Assembly (NCBI GenBank): GCA_046728155.1
Contig: JBKPDY010000105.1
Location: 1 to 64,000 of the forward strand
Source of the DNA: CAWDLX01 sp046728155
GTDB lineage: Bacteria > Actinomycetota > Actinomycetes > Mycobacteriales > Micromonosporaceae
Length of the DNA stretch: 64,000 nt
Direction of reading: 5' to 3'
The notes below the pieces were generated by a model. It searched no databases. It was given only the letters and a program-made list of their open reading frames with translations, and was not told where the DNA came from. The position numbers and the translations under genes were made by a program. Below, one piece after another: positions 8,919-17,086 of this stretch. Within the stretch, counting starts at the first letter, position 1, and each line of letters starts with the position of its first letter.

Positions 8919-9864
8919 CGAGCCGGTGACTGTCGACATGTACGCGCAGCAGCTCGAAGGCGCCCAGGAGCGGGCAGACCAGCTCGACGTCACGGTCGTG
9001 CTGCCCTGCTACAACGAGCAGGACCATGTACGCAAGGAACTCGAGCGCATCACGGCGGCGATGGACGCCAGCCCGTACAGCTACGAACTGCTGGTCATCG
9101 ACGACAAGTCCACCGACGACACCCTGGCCGTGCTGCGCGAGGCGCAGCAGAGCTTCCCGCGGATGCGGCTGGTCGCGTTCGGCCGCAACGGCGGCTCCGG
9201 GACAGCCCGGCGGATCGGTACCAGCAGCGCGCGAGGCCGCATCGTCGTCTGGACCGACGCCGACATGACGTACCCCAACGAGCGCATCCCGGAGTTCGTC
9301 CAGTACTTGATCGATCGCCCGCACGTGGACCAGGTGGTCGGGGCCCGGACCAGTGAGCAGGGGACGCTCAAGCTCCTCCGGGTGCCAGCGAAATGGACCA
9401 TCCGCAAGATCGCCGAGACACTCGCCGGCACCAGGATCCCGGACCTCAACTCGGGTCTGCGGGCGTTCCGGCGTGACATCTCGCTCCCCTACCTCCGCCT
9501 GCTTCCGCCCGGGTTCAGCTGCGTCACCACGATCACGATGTCGTTCCTGTCGAATCAGCACACGGTGGACTACCTGCCGATCGAGTACGCCAAGCGGGAA
9601 GGCACCTCGAAATTTCACTTCGCCCGCGACGCGTACCGGTACATCCTGCAGGTGCTGCGGATGGTCATGTACTTCAACCCGATCAAGGTATTGATGCCGC
9701 TGGCGATCTTTTTGTTCGGGCTGGGTTCGATCAAGGCCGTCGTCGACATGATCCGGTACTCGTTCCGGGTGACCACGAACGCCATGCTGCTCATCGTCAC
9801 CGGGCTCATCATCGCCTCGGTTGCGCTGCTGGCCGACCTGATCGTCCGGTCGAGGTCGGATTGA
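8875..9864 (+). CDS. Family 2 glycosyltransferase, dolichyl/undecaprenyl-phosphate sugar synthase type
   Basis: A 329-residue GT-A enzyme. After a non-conserved N-terminus of about 40 residues come the nucleotide-sugar site 'VVLPCYNEQDHV', 'LLVIDDKSTDDT' and the metal-binding 'DADMTYPNE', then a C-terminal pair of membrane helices ('VLMPLAIFLFGLGSI', 'MLLIVTGLIIASVALL'). This fits the GtrB/CsbB/Dpm1 group that loads a sugar on a polyprenyl phosphate at the inner membrane face. The first 15 codons (MSEPTASEHRRAGRP) lie inside a dispersed 44-bp repeat that also occurs at 36188-36231; an in-frame GTG at 8926 is an alternative start just outside the repeat. ATGA overlap with the upstream gene and GA-rich junction downstream indicate translational coupling. 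Confidence 0.85.
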   Translation: MSEPTASEHRRAGRPEPVTVDMYAQQLEGAQERADQLDVTVVLPCYNEQDHVRKELERITAAMDASPYSYELLVIDDKSTDDTLAVLREAQQSFPRMRLVAFGRNGGSGTARRIGTSSARGRIVVWTDADMTYPNERIPEFVQYLIDRPHVDQVVGARTSEQGTLKLLRVPAKWTIRKIAETLAGTRIPDLNSGLRAFRRDISLPYLRLLPPGFSCVTTITMSFLSNQHTVDYLPIEYAKREGTSKFHFARDAYRYILQVLRMVMYFNPIKVLMPLAIFLFGLGSIKAVVDMIRYSFRVTTNAMLLIVTGLIIASVALLADLIVRSRSD

Positions 9865-10883
9865 CCGACACGGATGTCGTGGCGCGGGCCGTGACCGCCA
9901 CCTCGCCGCGGGGATTGCTGCCCTGGGTCCGGCGCGGCCTGATCGTCCTTCTCGTCGGATTCGCGATCTGGGCCGTCGCCGGTAACTGGTCCGCGGTGTC
10001 CCAGGCGCTGCGCGAACTCTCCGGATGGGCCGTCGTGCTCGCGTTCGTCCCCGGATACCTGGCCATGGCAGTGGCCCTGCTGGTCTGGCGGGCACTGATG
10101 GCCGACCTGGGCCATCGGCTGAGCCTGGCCGAGGCGGCGCGGATCTTCTACCCGAGCCAGCTCGGCAAGTACGTACCCGGCTCGGTTTGGTCGATCATCA
10201 CTCAGATCGAGCTCAGCCGCGGCCACGCCATCGCCAAGCGCACCAATGTGACCGTCGGTGTGCTCGCCATCGCGGTCACGATCACGTCGGGCCTCTCCCT
10301 CGCCGCGGTCATGCTCGCCCTGACCGGCGGCACTGCATTGCGGCACTACTGGTGGATCCTGCTGGTGATCCCGCTCTTCCTCGTGGCGCTACACCCGCGC
10401 GTGCTCGGCTCGGGGCTCAACCTGGGCCTTCGTCTGATCCGACGTGAGCCGCTGCCACGTACCCCGTCCTGGGCCGGCCTCGGCGCGGTCGCCGGGCTGC
10501 AGGCACTGATCTGGGTTCTGCTCGGACTTCAAGCGTGGATACTCCTGATCGGCCTCGGCGCGCCGCCGCTTCGCTCGCTTCCGGTGGCGATCGGCGGGTA
10601 TGCACTCGCATACAGCCTGGGGCAGCTCGCAGTCGGTCTACCGGCCGGCGCGGGAGTGCGTGAGGCTGCGCTCACCCTGGTCCTCGCCACCGTCGTACCG
10701 ACCCCGGCCGCCCTGGTCGTCGCACTCCTCTCCCGAGCGATCCTCACCGTGGTCGATTTGACGATGGCGACCGTTCAGTATGTGGTGCTCCGTCGGGCCG
10801 GCGGGCCAGCGCGATCAGGCCGGGGCCCGCATTCGGACGCAGATCCTGCAGCAGGGCAAAGGGGGCCACACCGAGCTGGATGA
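9861..10883 (+). CDS. UPF0104 / lysylphosphatidylglycerol-synthase-TM family membrane protein
   Basis: A 340-residue membrane protein starting at TTG 9861, overlapping the glycosyltransferase stop by four bases. About eight hydrophobic helices are visible between residues 20 and 310, with the family motif region 'FYPSQLGKYVPGSVWSI' near residue 95 and the conserved 'GLPAGAGVREAALTLVLA' near residue 260. The family is found with polyprenyl-linked glycosyltransferases and is suspected to move lipid-linked substrates; the MprF flippase domain is a relative. The last 45 or so residues (after 'TVQYVVLRR') are Gly/Pro/Arg-rich and lie antisense to the end of the next, convergent gene. Confidence 0.78.
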   Translation: MTDTDVVARAVTATSPRGLLPWVRRGLIVLLVGFAIWAVAGNWSAVSQALRELSGWAVVLAFVPGYLAMAVALLVWRALMADLGHRLSLAEAARIFYPSQLGKYVPGSVWSIITQIELSRGHAIAKRTNVTVGVLAIAVTITSGLSLAAVMLALTGGTALRHYWWILLVIPLFLVALHPRVLGSGLNLGLRLIRREPLPRTPSWAGLGAVAGLQALIWVLLGLQAWILLIGLGAPPLRSLPVAIGGYALAYSLGQLAVGLPAGAGVREAALTLVLATVVPTPAALVVALLSRAILTVVDLTMATVQYVVLRRAGGPARSGRGPHSDADPAAGQRGPHRAG

Positions 10884-11520
10884 CCGTGCCAGCAAGCGCC
10901 GCCCGCGGTTGGAACGTCCGGCCCGAGGTGCGGGTCCGCTCCTCCGCGCTGGTCAATGCACCGGGCATCCGACGGGTCGCCATCCGGTTGCGGACGCTCT
11001 CCAGCAGAAACCCGAGCGGCCAGCCGTAACGACGTATGTCGATGTCGACCGCCCCGGCGGCGGCGAGCCGGTCCCTCAGGTCGACCGGCCCGTACCGCCG
11101 GTGGTGGCCGACCAACGTGTCCGCCGGGCCGAACCTGGCTTGGTCCGCCGGTACGGAGAGCAGAAGGTGACCGCCCGGACGGACCTTCGCGAGCCAGTCC
11201 CGCATCGCCGCGGCGTCGTCCTCGATGTGCTCGAGCACCTCGAACGCGCAGACCAGGTCGAACGTCCGGTCGTCGGCGAGCACGTCATGGTTGCCGTGGA
11301 CCACCTCGCCACCCAGCGGGGCGATCCGCCCGTGCGCTACCGACCACGACTGCTCGTCAGGCTCGGCCGCCGTGTACCCGGCCATGGTGGCCAGACGTGC
11401 CCCGACCCCGCCCAGGCCGCATCCAATCTCGAGGATGCTGCTCGGGCCCAGCCGCCGGACGAGCCTGCGCACGACATACCACCGCAGCCGGCCCTGCGGC
11501 GCGAGTGGCGGGGCGGTCAT
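10744..11520 (-). CDS. Class I SAM-dependent methyltransferase
   Basis: A 258-residue enzyme with motif I 'ILEIGCGLGGVGARLA' (about residues 29-44), an acidic motif II residue after it, and 'FDLVCAFEVLEHIEDD', the usual UbiE/type 11 pattern. It follows the GT4 glycosyltransferase in a TGATG overlap, so the start is ATG 11520 rather than the GTG one codon earlier. The 'PADQARFGPADTLVGHHRRY' segment is common in methyltransferases near polysaccharide loci. It probably methylates a glycan or lipid intermediate; the substrate is unknown. Its 3' end overlaps the convergent UPF0104 gene by 140 bases. Confidence 0.82.
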   Translation of the reverse strand: MTAPPLAPQGRLRWYVVRRLVRRLGPSSILEIGCGLGGVGARLATMAGYTAAEPDEQSWSVAHGRIAPLGGEVVHGNHDVLADDRTFDLVCAFEVLEHIEDDAAAMRDWLAKVRPGGHLLLSVPADQARFGPADTLVGHHRRYGPVDLRDRLAAAGAVDIDIRRYGWPLGFLLESVRNRMATRRMPGALTSAEERTRTSGRTFQPRAALAGTVIQLGVAPFALLQDLRPNAGPGLIALARRPDGAPHTERSPSSNRPR

Positions 11521-12644
11521 CACCGCAGTGCCTTGGCCGGCTGAACCATCGCGACGAACCGGTCGCGCATCGGCGCCACGACCGCGACCGGCCGGTACCG
11601 TTCGCAGGCGACCGCATGTGCCGCGGCTGCACGGCGACTCACCTCCGCCGGGTCGTGGGCAAGCCGGCGCAGTGCGTCCGCCAAAGCGGCCGGGTCACCC
11701 GCCGGTACGTACACCGCGGCGTCGCCGAACGCCTCACGCTGTGGCGACGTATCGGAGGTGACCACCGCGCATCCCGCGGCCGCGCCTTGGAACACCTTGG
11801 TCGGGACGACGTTCATCGCCTTCGGGGTGATCCCGAAGATGCCGAGGTTCACGTCCATGGTCGCGGTTAGCGCGGGCAAATCGGCGGGTTGGACCCAGTC
11901 GATCCAGGTCACCCGCGGGTTGCCGGCCGCGGCCGCACGGCACGCGGCCAGATCCTGGCCGGAGCCGACCATCGTCACGTCGATCTCCTCATCGGCGAGC
12001 CTCGCCAGGGCCTCGCCGATGATCCGGGCGCCATGCAGCGGGGTGAACACGCCCGCGAAGATCACTCTCAGCGCGCGTTGCGCCGGTCGCGGCGTACGGG
12101 AGGATCCCTGGGCGAACCAGGACGCAGTCGCCCCGACCGGAACCAGGACGGCCCGCACTCTAAGGTCATCCGGCAGCGCCGCCTCGTGCTCGACCGTATC
12201 GACCAGGATGAGGTCAGCCGACCGCAGCGCGCCCGAGTCGATGGCCGCCAGGAGGCGGTACTTGAGTCCGCTCGGGCTGGCGAGACCGCGGTCCTGGGCG
12301 GTGCCGGTAGCCGAGACGAGGTGGTCGAGGACGATCGCCGTCCGCCGGAACAGTCGCCGCGCCAGCCGGACATCGAAATGCCCGAGGTAACCCACGAGCA
12401 CGCCGTCCACCGGGCCCAGCGCGCGGGAGCGACGCGCCAGGAGCGTCCAACAGCGCAGCACCTTCAGCCCGAGGACCGGCAGCCGCCACGGCTCACGCAA
12501 CATCCGTACCCGATCTGCGGTGTCGAGCCCCAACGGCACGTTGACCTCAACCACGTCGTCGCCGCTCGCGCGTAGACCTTCGATCAGGACTGCGACCCGC
12601 GGATGCCGGCTCTGATCATAGGTACCGAACGCGGCCCAACGCAC
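11520..12644 (-). CDS. GT4-type glycosyltransferase
   Basis: A 374-residue GT-B fold protein. The C-terminal Rossmann half shows 'RVIFAGVFTPLHGARIIGEAL' (donor-side glycine loop), 'VTMVGSGQDL', 'VTWIDWVQPADLP' and the donor-binding 'VPTKVFQGAAAGCAVVTSDTSPQREAFG', the usual group 1 pattern with the terminal Glu-Ala-Phe-Gly. I chose GTG 12644: a TAGCCT hexamer lies exactly six bases upstream, the spacing seen at other likely leaderless genes here. A TTG at 12650 is the alternative. It is the first gene of a two-gene unit with the methyltransferase and converges on the polyprenyl-glycosylation genes, so it likely acts on the same envelope polysaccharide. Confidence 0.82.
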   Translation of the reverse strand: MRWAAFGTYDQSRHPRVAVLIEGLRASGDDVVEVNVPLGLDTADRVRMLREPWRLPVLGLKVLRCWTLLARRSRALGPVDGVLVGYLGHFDVRLARRLFRRTAIVLDHLVSATGTAQDRGLASPSGLKYRLLAAIDSGALRSADLILVDTVEHEAALPDDLRVRAVLVPVGATASWFAQGSSRTPRPAQRALRVIFAGVFTPLHGARIIGEALARLADEEIDVTMVGSGQDLAACRAAAAGNPRVTWIDWVQPADLPALTATMDVNLGIFGITPKAMNVVPTKVFQGAAAGCAVVTSDTSPQREAFGDAAVYVPAGDPAALADALRRLAHDPAEVSRRAAAAHAVACERYRPVAVVAPMRDRFVAMVQPAKALR

Positions 12645-12650
12645 GCGCAA

Positions 12651-12656
12651 AGGCTA
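12651..12656 (-). promoter_or_regulatory. -10-like hexamer for a leaderless GT4 transcript
   Basis: TAGCCT on the minus strand, six bases before GTG 12644. No good -35 is visible at 16-18 bases. Confidence 0.4.
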
Positions 12657-12813
12657 GCAGCGCGGCGTGCGGTGAGGGCTACGACCACGATCGCGTCAAC
12701 CCCAGAGATCGCTTCCGCCGCCGAGGCATTCCCCGAGAGTGACTTGGGCCTAGGGGAAACCAGAATTTCCAACAGGATCTGGACTGCAGCTTTGTACGGA
12801 GATTCCGGCACGC

Positions 12814-14127
12814 CTAGGCGAGGGCGCTGCCTTTGAGCCAGTCGGCCCAGGAGACGACCCAATCGCCAAGCCCATTGCGCTTGTCGAGGTGCCGGTTGGT
12901 GCCGGTCACGTTGACGATGTCGCCGGCACCGAAGGTGTCGTAGAACCAGTAGATGTACGTCGGCCCGACGTTGATGCAGCCATGCGACGTGTTCAGGTAT
13001 CCCTGGATCGGGATGTTCCAGTCGGCCAGATGGACGAACTCGCCGTCGTTGGTGATCCGGACCGCCTTGTACACGGTGGCGTCGTAGTAGTTCGGATCGT
13101 GCTTGTCGGTGATGCCGAACGTCGCCGACTTCATCTGGATCTTCTCGTACTTCTGCGTCACGACATGGGGACCGCTGTTCGTCGTGAAGTCGACGACCGC
13201 GCCGGTCGGGGTCGTCTCGGTGCCGCCCTTGCCCATGCTCACCGGAATACCGACCGTCACGTCGTGACCGTTGATCCGGGTCACCTGCTTGCCGTCGATG
13301 TAGATCTTCATGTGCTTGGTGATGGCGTCGGCAACCGCGATCCTGGACGGGCCGATCGTGAACGATGCGGAGCGGTCCTCCTGGCCGTAAAGTCCGTTGC
13401 CCAGGTTCCGGCCGTAGACCTTCGCCTCCACCTGAACCTTGGTTCCGGACGGCCAGTACACCTTCGGCCGCCAGTGGACCTCGTGGTCGTCCATCCAGTA
13501 CCACCCGCCCACGATGCCGGGCGGGTCGGTGGTGACGATCAGGTTGCGTTCAGCGGTCGCCTTGTCCGGAATGGGTTCGTCAAACCACACCACGATCGGC
13601 TGACCCACCCCGAACGTGCCGTGGTCGAGCAGCGTCGTGACGTTGGCCCGAAGGTACGGCAGCGTGAGGTTGTTGGGTTTGACGGTCGTGAAGGTTTCGG
13701 TCTGGGTGACATCCTTGCCGTCGGCACCGGTCCCCGTGACCGTGAATGTGTACGTCTTGTTGTAGCCCAACTCCTCGGCGTTGGTCCAGGTTGTCTTGTC
13801 GGCGTTGAGCTCACCTTTGACGTGCTTGCCGGTGGCATTGGTCAGTGTCGCCGAGGTGATGGTCCCGCCGGCGATGGTGGCCGTGACCGGGTCGACCGGC
13901 GAGAAGTTCTTGACGTCCGCGGCCGGGGCAAGAGTAAGAACCGCCGTACTGCCGTCTCCGGTGGTGATCGGCGCACCTGGGTCGTGCCACGCCGCGCCCT
14001 GTCCGCTACAGGCGGCGGTCGCGATCACTGCGACGACCGCGCCGACCAGCCCGGCCACGCGCCATGCGCGCCACCGGCGGGCGCCTGCCGGCGGGCGGGC
14101 CAGCATCGGCCGAGACAGCCGGGCCAT
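12814..14127 (-). CDS. L,D-transpeptidase lipoprotein with Ig-like N-terminal domains
   Basis: A 437-residue exported protein. ATG 14127 has a strong GGAGGAG site nearby. A twin-Arg-rich, hydrophobic signal runs to a lipobox-like 'IATAAC' with Cys40, so it is probably a membrane-anchored lipoprotein. Two beta-sandwich domains follow (about residues 60-250), then the YkuD catalytic domain with the Cys motif 'TSHGCINVG' near residue 390 and 'YWFYDTFGAGDIVNVTG'. The order is that of mycobacterial LdtMt2-type enzymes, which form 3-3 cross-links in peptidoglycan. It stands alone, divergent from gltX. Confidence 0.92.
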   Translation of the reverse strand: MARLSRPMLARPPAGARRWRAWRVAGLVGAVVAVIATAACSGQGAAWHDPGAPITTGDGSTAVLTLAPAADVKNFSPVDPVTATIAGGTITSATLTNATGKHVKGELNADKTTWTNAEELGYNKTYTFTVTGTGADGKDVTQTETFTTVKPNNLTLPYLRANVTTLLDHGTFGVGQPIVVWFDEPIPDKATAERNLIVTTDPPGIVGGWYWMDDHEVHWRPKVYWPSGTKVQVEAKVYGRNLGNGLYGQEDRSASFTIGPSRIAVADAITKHMKIYIDGKQVTRINGHDVTVGIPVSMGKGGTETTPTGAVVDFTTNSGPHVVTQKYEKIQMKSATFGITDKHDPNYYDATVYKAVRITNDGEFVHLADWNIPIQGYLNTSHGCINVGPTYIYWFYDTFGAGDIVNVTGTNRHLDKRNGLGDWVVSWADWLKGSALA

Positions 14128-14329
14128 GGGGGGACTCCTCCCGGTGTATCCCGCCACAGGACCGCCACACGAGGAGGGGTCTTGTCGCGTGACCTGATGA
14201 CTGCCCGGACGTGCGATCACGTCGAGGCGGTACAACAGTATCGGTCGAACCTGAAAACGTAGGTCCCGGCGACGCGCGTCCAACAGCTATCCGCCCGCTT
14301 TACGAGTTTTGCCCGCCAACTAAACCTGG

Positions 14330-14360
14330 TTGCCGGCTCCGCCGGCGCCCGCCCTAGGCT
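14330..14360 (+). promoter_or_regulatory. Candidate gltX promoter (leaderless)
   Basis: TTGCCG at 14330-14335 and TAGGCT at 14355-14360 with a 19-base spacer. The -10 ends six bases before the GTG start of gltX, so transcription would begin on the start codon; there is no Shine-Dalgarno sequence. Confidence 0.5.
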
Positions 14361-14366
14361 GGATCC

Positions 14367-15806
14367 GTGACGGTACGCGTGCGATTTGCGCCATCTCCGA
14401 CCGGGCAGTTCCACGTGGGCGGCGCCCGATCCGCCCTGATGAACTGGATCTACGCCAAACAGCACGGCGGTACGTTCGTGTTGCGGATCGAGGACACGGA
14501 CGCGTCCCGTAACCGACCGGAGTGGACGGAGGGAATCCTCTCCGCGCTGGACTGGATCGGAATCGTCCGGGGAACCTACGAGGGTCCGCATTTCCAGTCC
14601 GAGTACGCCGAGGCGCACCGGGAGGCCGCCGAGCGGCTGTACGCCAACGGTGACGCGTACTACTGCGACTGCACCCCGGAGGATGTCGCCCGGCGCCACG
14701 AGGCTCGCACCGAGGTTACGAGAGGGCCCGTACGCGGGTACGACGGCTTCTGCCGCGATCGTGGGCTTGGTCCCGGGCCGAACCGCGCACTCAGATTCCG
14801 TACGCCCGACGAGGGCGAAACCAAGGTGGTCGACCTGATCCGGGGCGAGCCGACGTTCGCCAACGACCTGATCGAGGACTTCGTGATCGCCCGGGCCGAC
14901 GGATCAGCGGTGTTCCTATTGGCCAACGCCGTCGACGACATCGCCATGAAGATCACGCATGTGATACGCGCCGAGGAGCACCTGCCGAACACCCCGAGGC
15001 AGCAAATGCTGTGGGAGGCGCTGGGGAAGCCGCCGCCGGTCTGGGCCCACCTGCCGTGGGTCGTCAACGAGAAGCGTCAGAAGCTCTCGAAACGTCGCGA
15101 CAAGACGGCCCTTGAGGACTTCCGCGACGACGGCTATCTAGCCGACGCCATGCGCAACTACCTGATGCTGCTCGGGTGGGCGCCGTCGGGAGACCGGGAG
15201 ATCGTGCCGTGGTCGGTCATCGAGGAGGAGTTCCGGCTCGAGCAGGTCAACCCCTCACCCGCGTACTTCGACGAGAAGAAGCTCAGGGCGTTCAACGGTG
15301 AGTACATCCGGGCTCTGGAGCCGGCCGAGTTCATCGACGCGTGCCAGCCCTGGCTGACCGGTGAGATCCGGGGCGTACGAGTGGCTCCGTGGCGGCCCGA
15401 CCAATACGACCCGTCAGCCTTCGCCGCGGTCGCCCCGCTGGCCCAGACCCGGGTGTCCGTGCTCTCCGAGATCGTGTCCTATGTGGACTTTCTCTTCCGG
15501 GACGAGCCGGCCGTGGACCAGGCATCGTGGGACAGGGCGATGACGGAGGACGCGGCCGGCATCCTCGCCGCCGCCCTGGCCGAGTTCGAGACGATTCCGG
15601 ACTGGCGCGCCGAGAAGCTCAAGTCCACATTGGAGGCTGTCGGGGCCGAGCGCGGGGTCAAGCTGGGCAAGGCCCAGGCCCCGGTCCGGGTAGCGGTCAC
15701 CGGTCGATCGGTCGGCCTTCCTCTCTTCGAGTCGCTGGAGGTGCTGGGACGGGAGCGCACCTCGGCCCGGCTGCGGGCCGCGCTCGCGAGGCTCGGCACC
15801 CGTTGA
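14367..15806 (+). CDS. gltX: Glutamyl-tRNA synthetase
   Basis: A 479-residue class I synthetase. The HIGH-type signature appears as 'APSPTGQFHVGGARSALMN' at residues 8-26, the catalytic-domain 'LRIEDTDASRN' follows, and the KMSKS equivalent is 'KLSKRRDKTALEDF' near residue 240. A C-terminal helical anticodon-binding region ends near 'LGTR'. It charges tRNA-Glu in the cytosol. In actinobacteria lacking GlnRS it usually also mischarges tRNA-Gln; this cannot be judged from the window. The GTG start at 14367 begins six bases after a -10 hexamer. Confidence 0.96.
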   Translation: MTVRVRFAPSPTGQFHVGGARSALMNWIYAKQHGGTFVLRIEDTDASRNRPEWTEGILSALDWIGIVRGTYEGPHFQSEYAEAHREAAERLYANGDAYYCDCTPEDVARRHEARTEVTRGPVRGYDGFCRDRGLGPGPNRALRFRTPDEGETKVVDLIRGEPTFANDLIEDFVIARADGSAVFLLANAVDDIAMKITHVIRAEEHLPNTPRQQMLWEALGKPPPVWAHLPWVVNEKRQKLSKRRDKTALEDFRDDGYLADAMRNYLMLLGWAPSGDREIVPWSVIEEEFRLEQVNPSPAYFDEKKLRAFNGEYIRALEPAEFIDACQPWLTGEIRGVRVAPWRPDQYDPSAFAAVAPLAQTRVSVLSEIVSYVDFLFRDEPAVDQASWDRAMTEDAAGILAAALAEFETIPDWRAEKLKSTLEAVGAERGVKLGKAQAPVRVAVTGRSVGLPLFESLEVLGRERTSARLRAALARLGTR

Positions 15807-15839
15807 CCTTGCGCCGGCCAGCGCCAGCGCCGGCGAGCA

Positions 15840-15879
15840 GGGGCACCCTGTTGACGCTTTCGCGCAATGAGGGTGCCCC
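15840..15879. terminator. Bidirectional hairpin between convergent gltX and yceI-like gene
   Basis: Perfect nine-base arms GGGGCACCC (15840-15848) and GGGTGCCCC (15871-15879) around a 22-base loop; no T-run. The left arm lies in a 20-base word (15836-15855) that is repeated exactly in the hairpin at 56604-56645, also between convergent genes. Confidence 0.65.
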
Positions 15880-15907
15880 CGTTGACACGGCGTCAGCGAG
15901 CAGGGGG

Positions 15908-16483
15908 TCAGTCCTGCCGGACGGCCTCGGCCACGATCTCGATCTTGACCGTCTTACCGACCAGCACGCCGCCTGTCTCCAACGACTTGTTCCAGGTGAT
16001 CCCGAACTCCTCGCGGTCGATCTCGGTCGTGGCGGTGAAGACGACGACCTCCTTGCCCCACGGGTTGGTCGTGAGGCCGTCGAACTCGACCTTGAGCTCG
16101 ACCGGCCTGGTCACGTCGCGGATCGTGAGGTCACCGGCGAGCACGAACTCGCTGCCGGAAAGGTTCTTCACGCCCGTGCTGCGGAAGGTCAGCTCCGGGT
16201 AGGTCTGCGTGTCGAGAAAGTCGGTGCTGCGCAGGTGGTTGTCACGGTCCGGGGCTCCGGTCGTGATGCTGTCGGCCTTCATGGTTGCCTGTACCGAGGA
16301 GTCGAGAGGGTTCTCCGCGATCGTGATCGCGCCGCTGACCTCGGTAAATGACCCACGTACCTTGCTCACCATCAGGTGCCGGGCCACGAAGCCCACCGTG
16401 GTGTGGTACGGGTCGAGCGCGAACGCCCCGGGCTGCGGGATGCTGATGCCCTCGACCGTGCGGGTCTGGACTGGCGTGCTCAT
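15908..16483 (-). CDS. YceI family protein
   Basis: A 191-residue lipocalin-like YceI protein. ATG 16483 has AGGAGG eight bases upstream, so the longer upstream frame is not used. The fold's landmarks are present: 'ALDPYHTTVGFVARHLMVSKVRGSF' near the N-terminus, 'DNHLRSTDFLDTQTYPELTF' in the middle and 'EFGITWNK' toward the end. YceI proteins bind long isoprenoids or similar hydrophobic ligands; many actinobacterial forms, like this one, lack a signal peptide and stay cytosolic. It is divergent from a MarR regulator with only 96 bases between, the classic layout for a regulator and its target. Confidence 0.9.
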   Translation of the reverse strand: MSTPVQTRTVEGISIPQPGAFALDPYHTTVGFVARHLMVSKVRGSFTEVSGAITIAENPLDSSVQATMKADSITTGAPDRDNHLRSTDFLDTQTYPELTFRSTGVKNLSGSEFVLAGDLTIRDVTRPVELKVEFDGLTTNPWGKEVVVFTATTEIDREEFGITWNKSLETGGVLVGKTVKIEIVAEAVRQD

Positions 16484-16527
16484 ATGTCCTCCTGTGCGAC
16501 ATGGCGGGTGCCATTCAGTTGCGGCAA

Positions 16528-16573
16528 CAACTATACGCATAACAAAAATTCCCTCGTCAACTATGGATACAAT
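16528..16573. promoter_or_regulatory. Shared YceI/MarR control region with 30-bp-spaced direct repeat
   Basis: CAACTAT occurs at 16528-16534 and again at 16558-16564, 30 bases apart in the only A/T-rich stretch of the gap. On the minus strand TTGACG (16562-16557) and TATAGT (16537-16532 region) could be the yceI promoter. On the plus strand TACAAT (16568-16573) ends six bases before the GTG of the MarR gene. Binding here could control both genes. Confidence 0.45.
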
Positions 16574-16579
16574 GAGCGT

Positions 16580-17086
16580 GTGACACAGCACGCAGAGCCG
16601 GTAGCGCAGGCACACGACGCCGCCCGCTACGCCGACCCCAGGATCACCGCCATGGGGCTGCTCGCCGAGACGGTTGCGGGGCTCCACACGCTGCTCACCG
16701 CACAGTTCGCCGAGCACGATCTCTCCCCGGCCGAGTTCGAGGTCCTACTCCGGCTCGGTCGCACCAACGGCGGATCCTTGCGGATGAGCGACCTGGCCGC
16801 ACAAACCCAGTTGACCACGAGCGGCATCACGCGCGTGGTGGACCGGCTGGAGCGCGATGGGCTGGTCGAACGCAGGGCGTGCCCCACCGACCGGCGGGGT
16901 GCCTTCGCGCACCTCACGCCGGCCGGCGTCGACCGGCTCGATGCCGTCCTGCCCGGGCATCTCGAGCTGATCGAGCGGTGGCTCACCGGGCGTTTCAGTG
17001 CCGACCAGCTGCGGACCCTGCTTGACCTGTTACGTGTGGTCCGCGACGAAGTCCGCCCAGGGGCGACCGCCGGCGCGGACGCGTGA
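16580..17086 (+). CDS. MarR-family transcriptional regulator
   Basis: A 168-residue winged-helix regulator. The N-terminal dimerisation helix leads into 'LSPAEFEVLLRLGRTNGGSLRMSDLA', the recognition helix 'TTSGITRVVDRLERDGLVER' (about residues 75-94) and the wing 'DRRGAFAHLTPAGV'. I start at GTG 16580 because a TACAAT hexamer lies six bases upstream; longer in-frame versions run into the yceI start region. The divergent YceI gene is the likely target. Its stop overlaps the GTG of the amidohydrolase (GTGA), so the two are co-translated. Confidence 0.9.
   Translation: MTQHAEPVAQAHDAARYADPRITAMGLLAETVAGLHTLLTAQFAEHDLSPAEFEVLLRLGRTNGGSLRMSDLAAQTQLTTSGITRVVDRLERDGLVERRACPTDRRGAFAHLTPAGVDRLDAVLPGHLELIERWLTGRFSADQLRTLLDLLRVVRDEVRPGATAGADA

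Noticed and set aside
12657..12813. Possible small gene between the GT4 and L,D-transpeptidase genes
   Set aside because: Frames on both strands cross it but neither has a start with ribosome site nor conserved sequence.
12889..14262. 457-codon plus-strand frame opposite the L,D-transpeptidase
   Set aside because: Antisense to a protein with signal peptide, lipobox and SHGC motif; Val/Asp/Arg-rich shadow.
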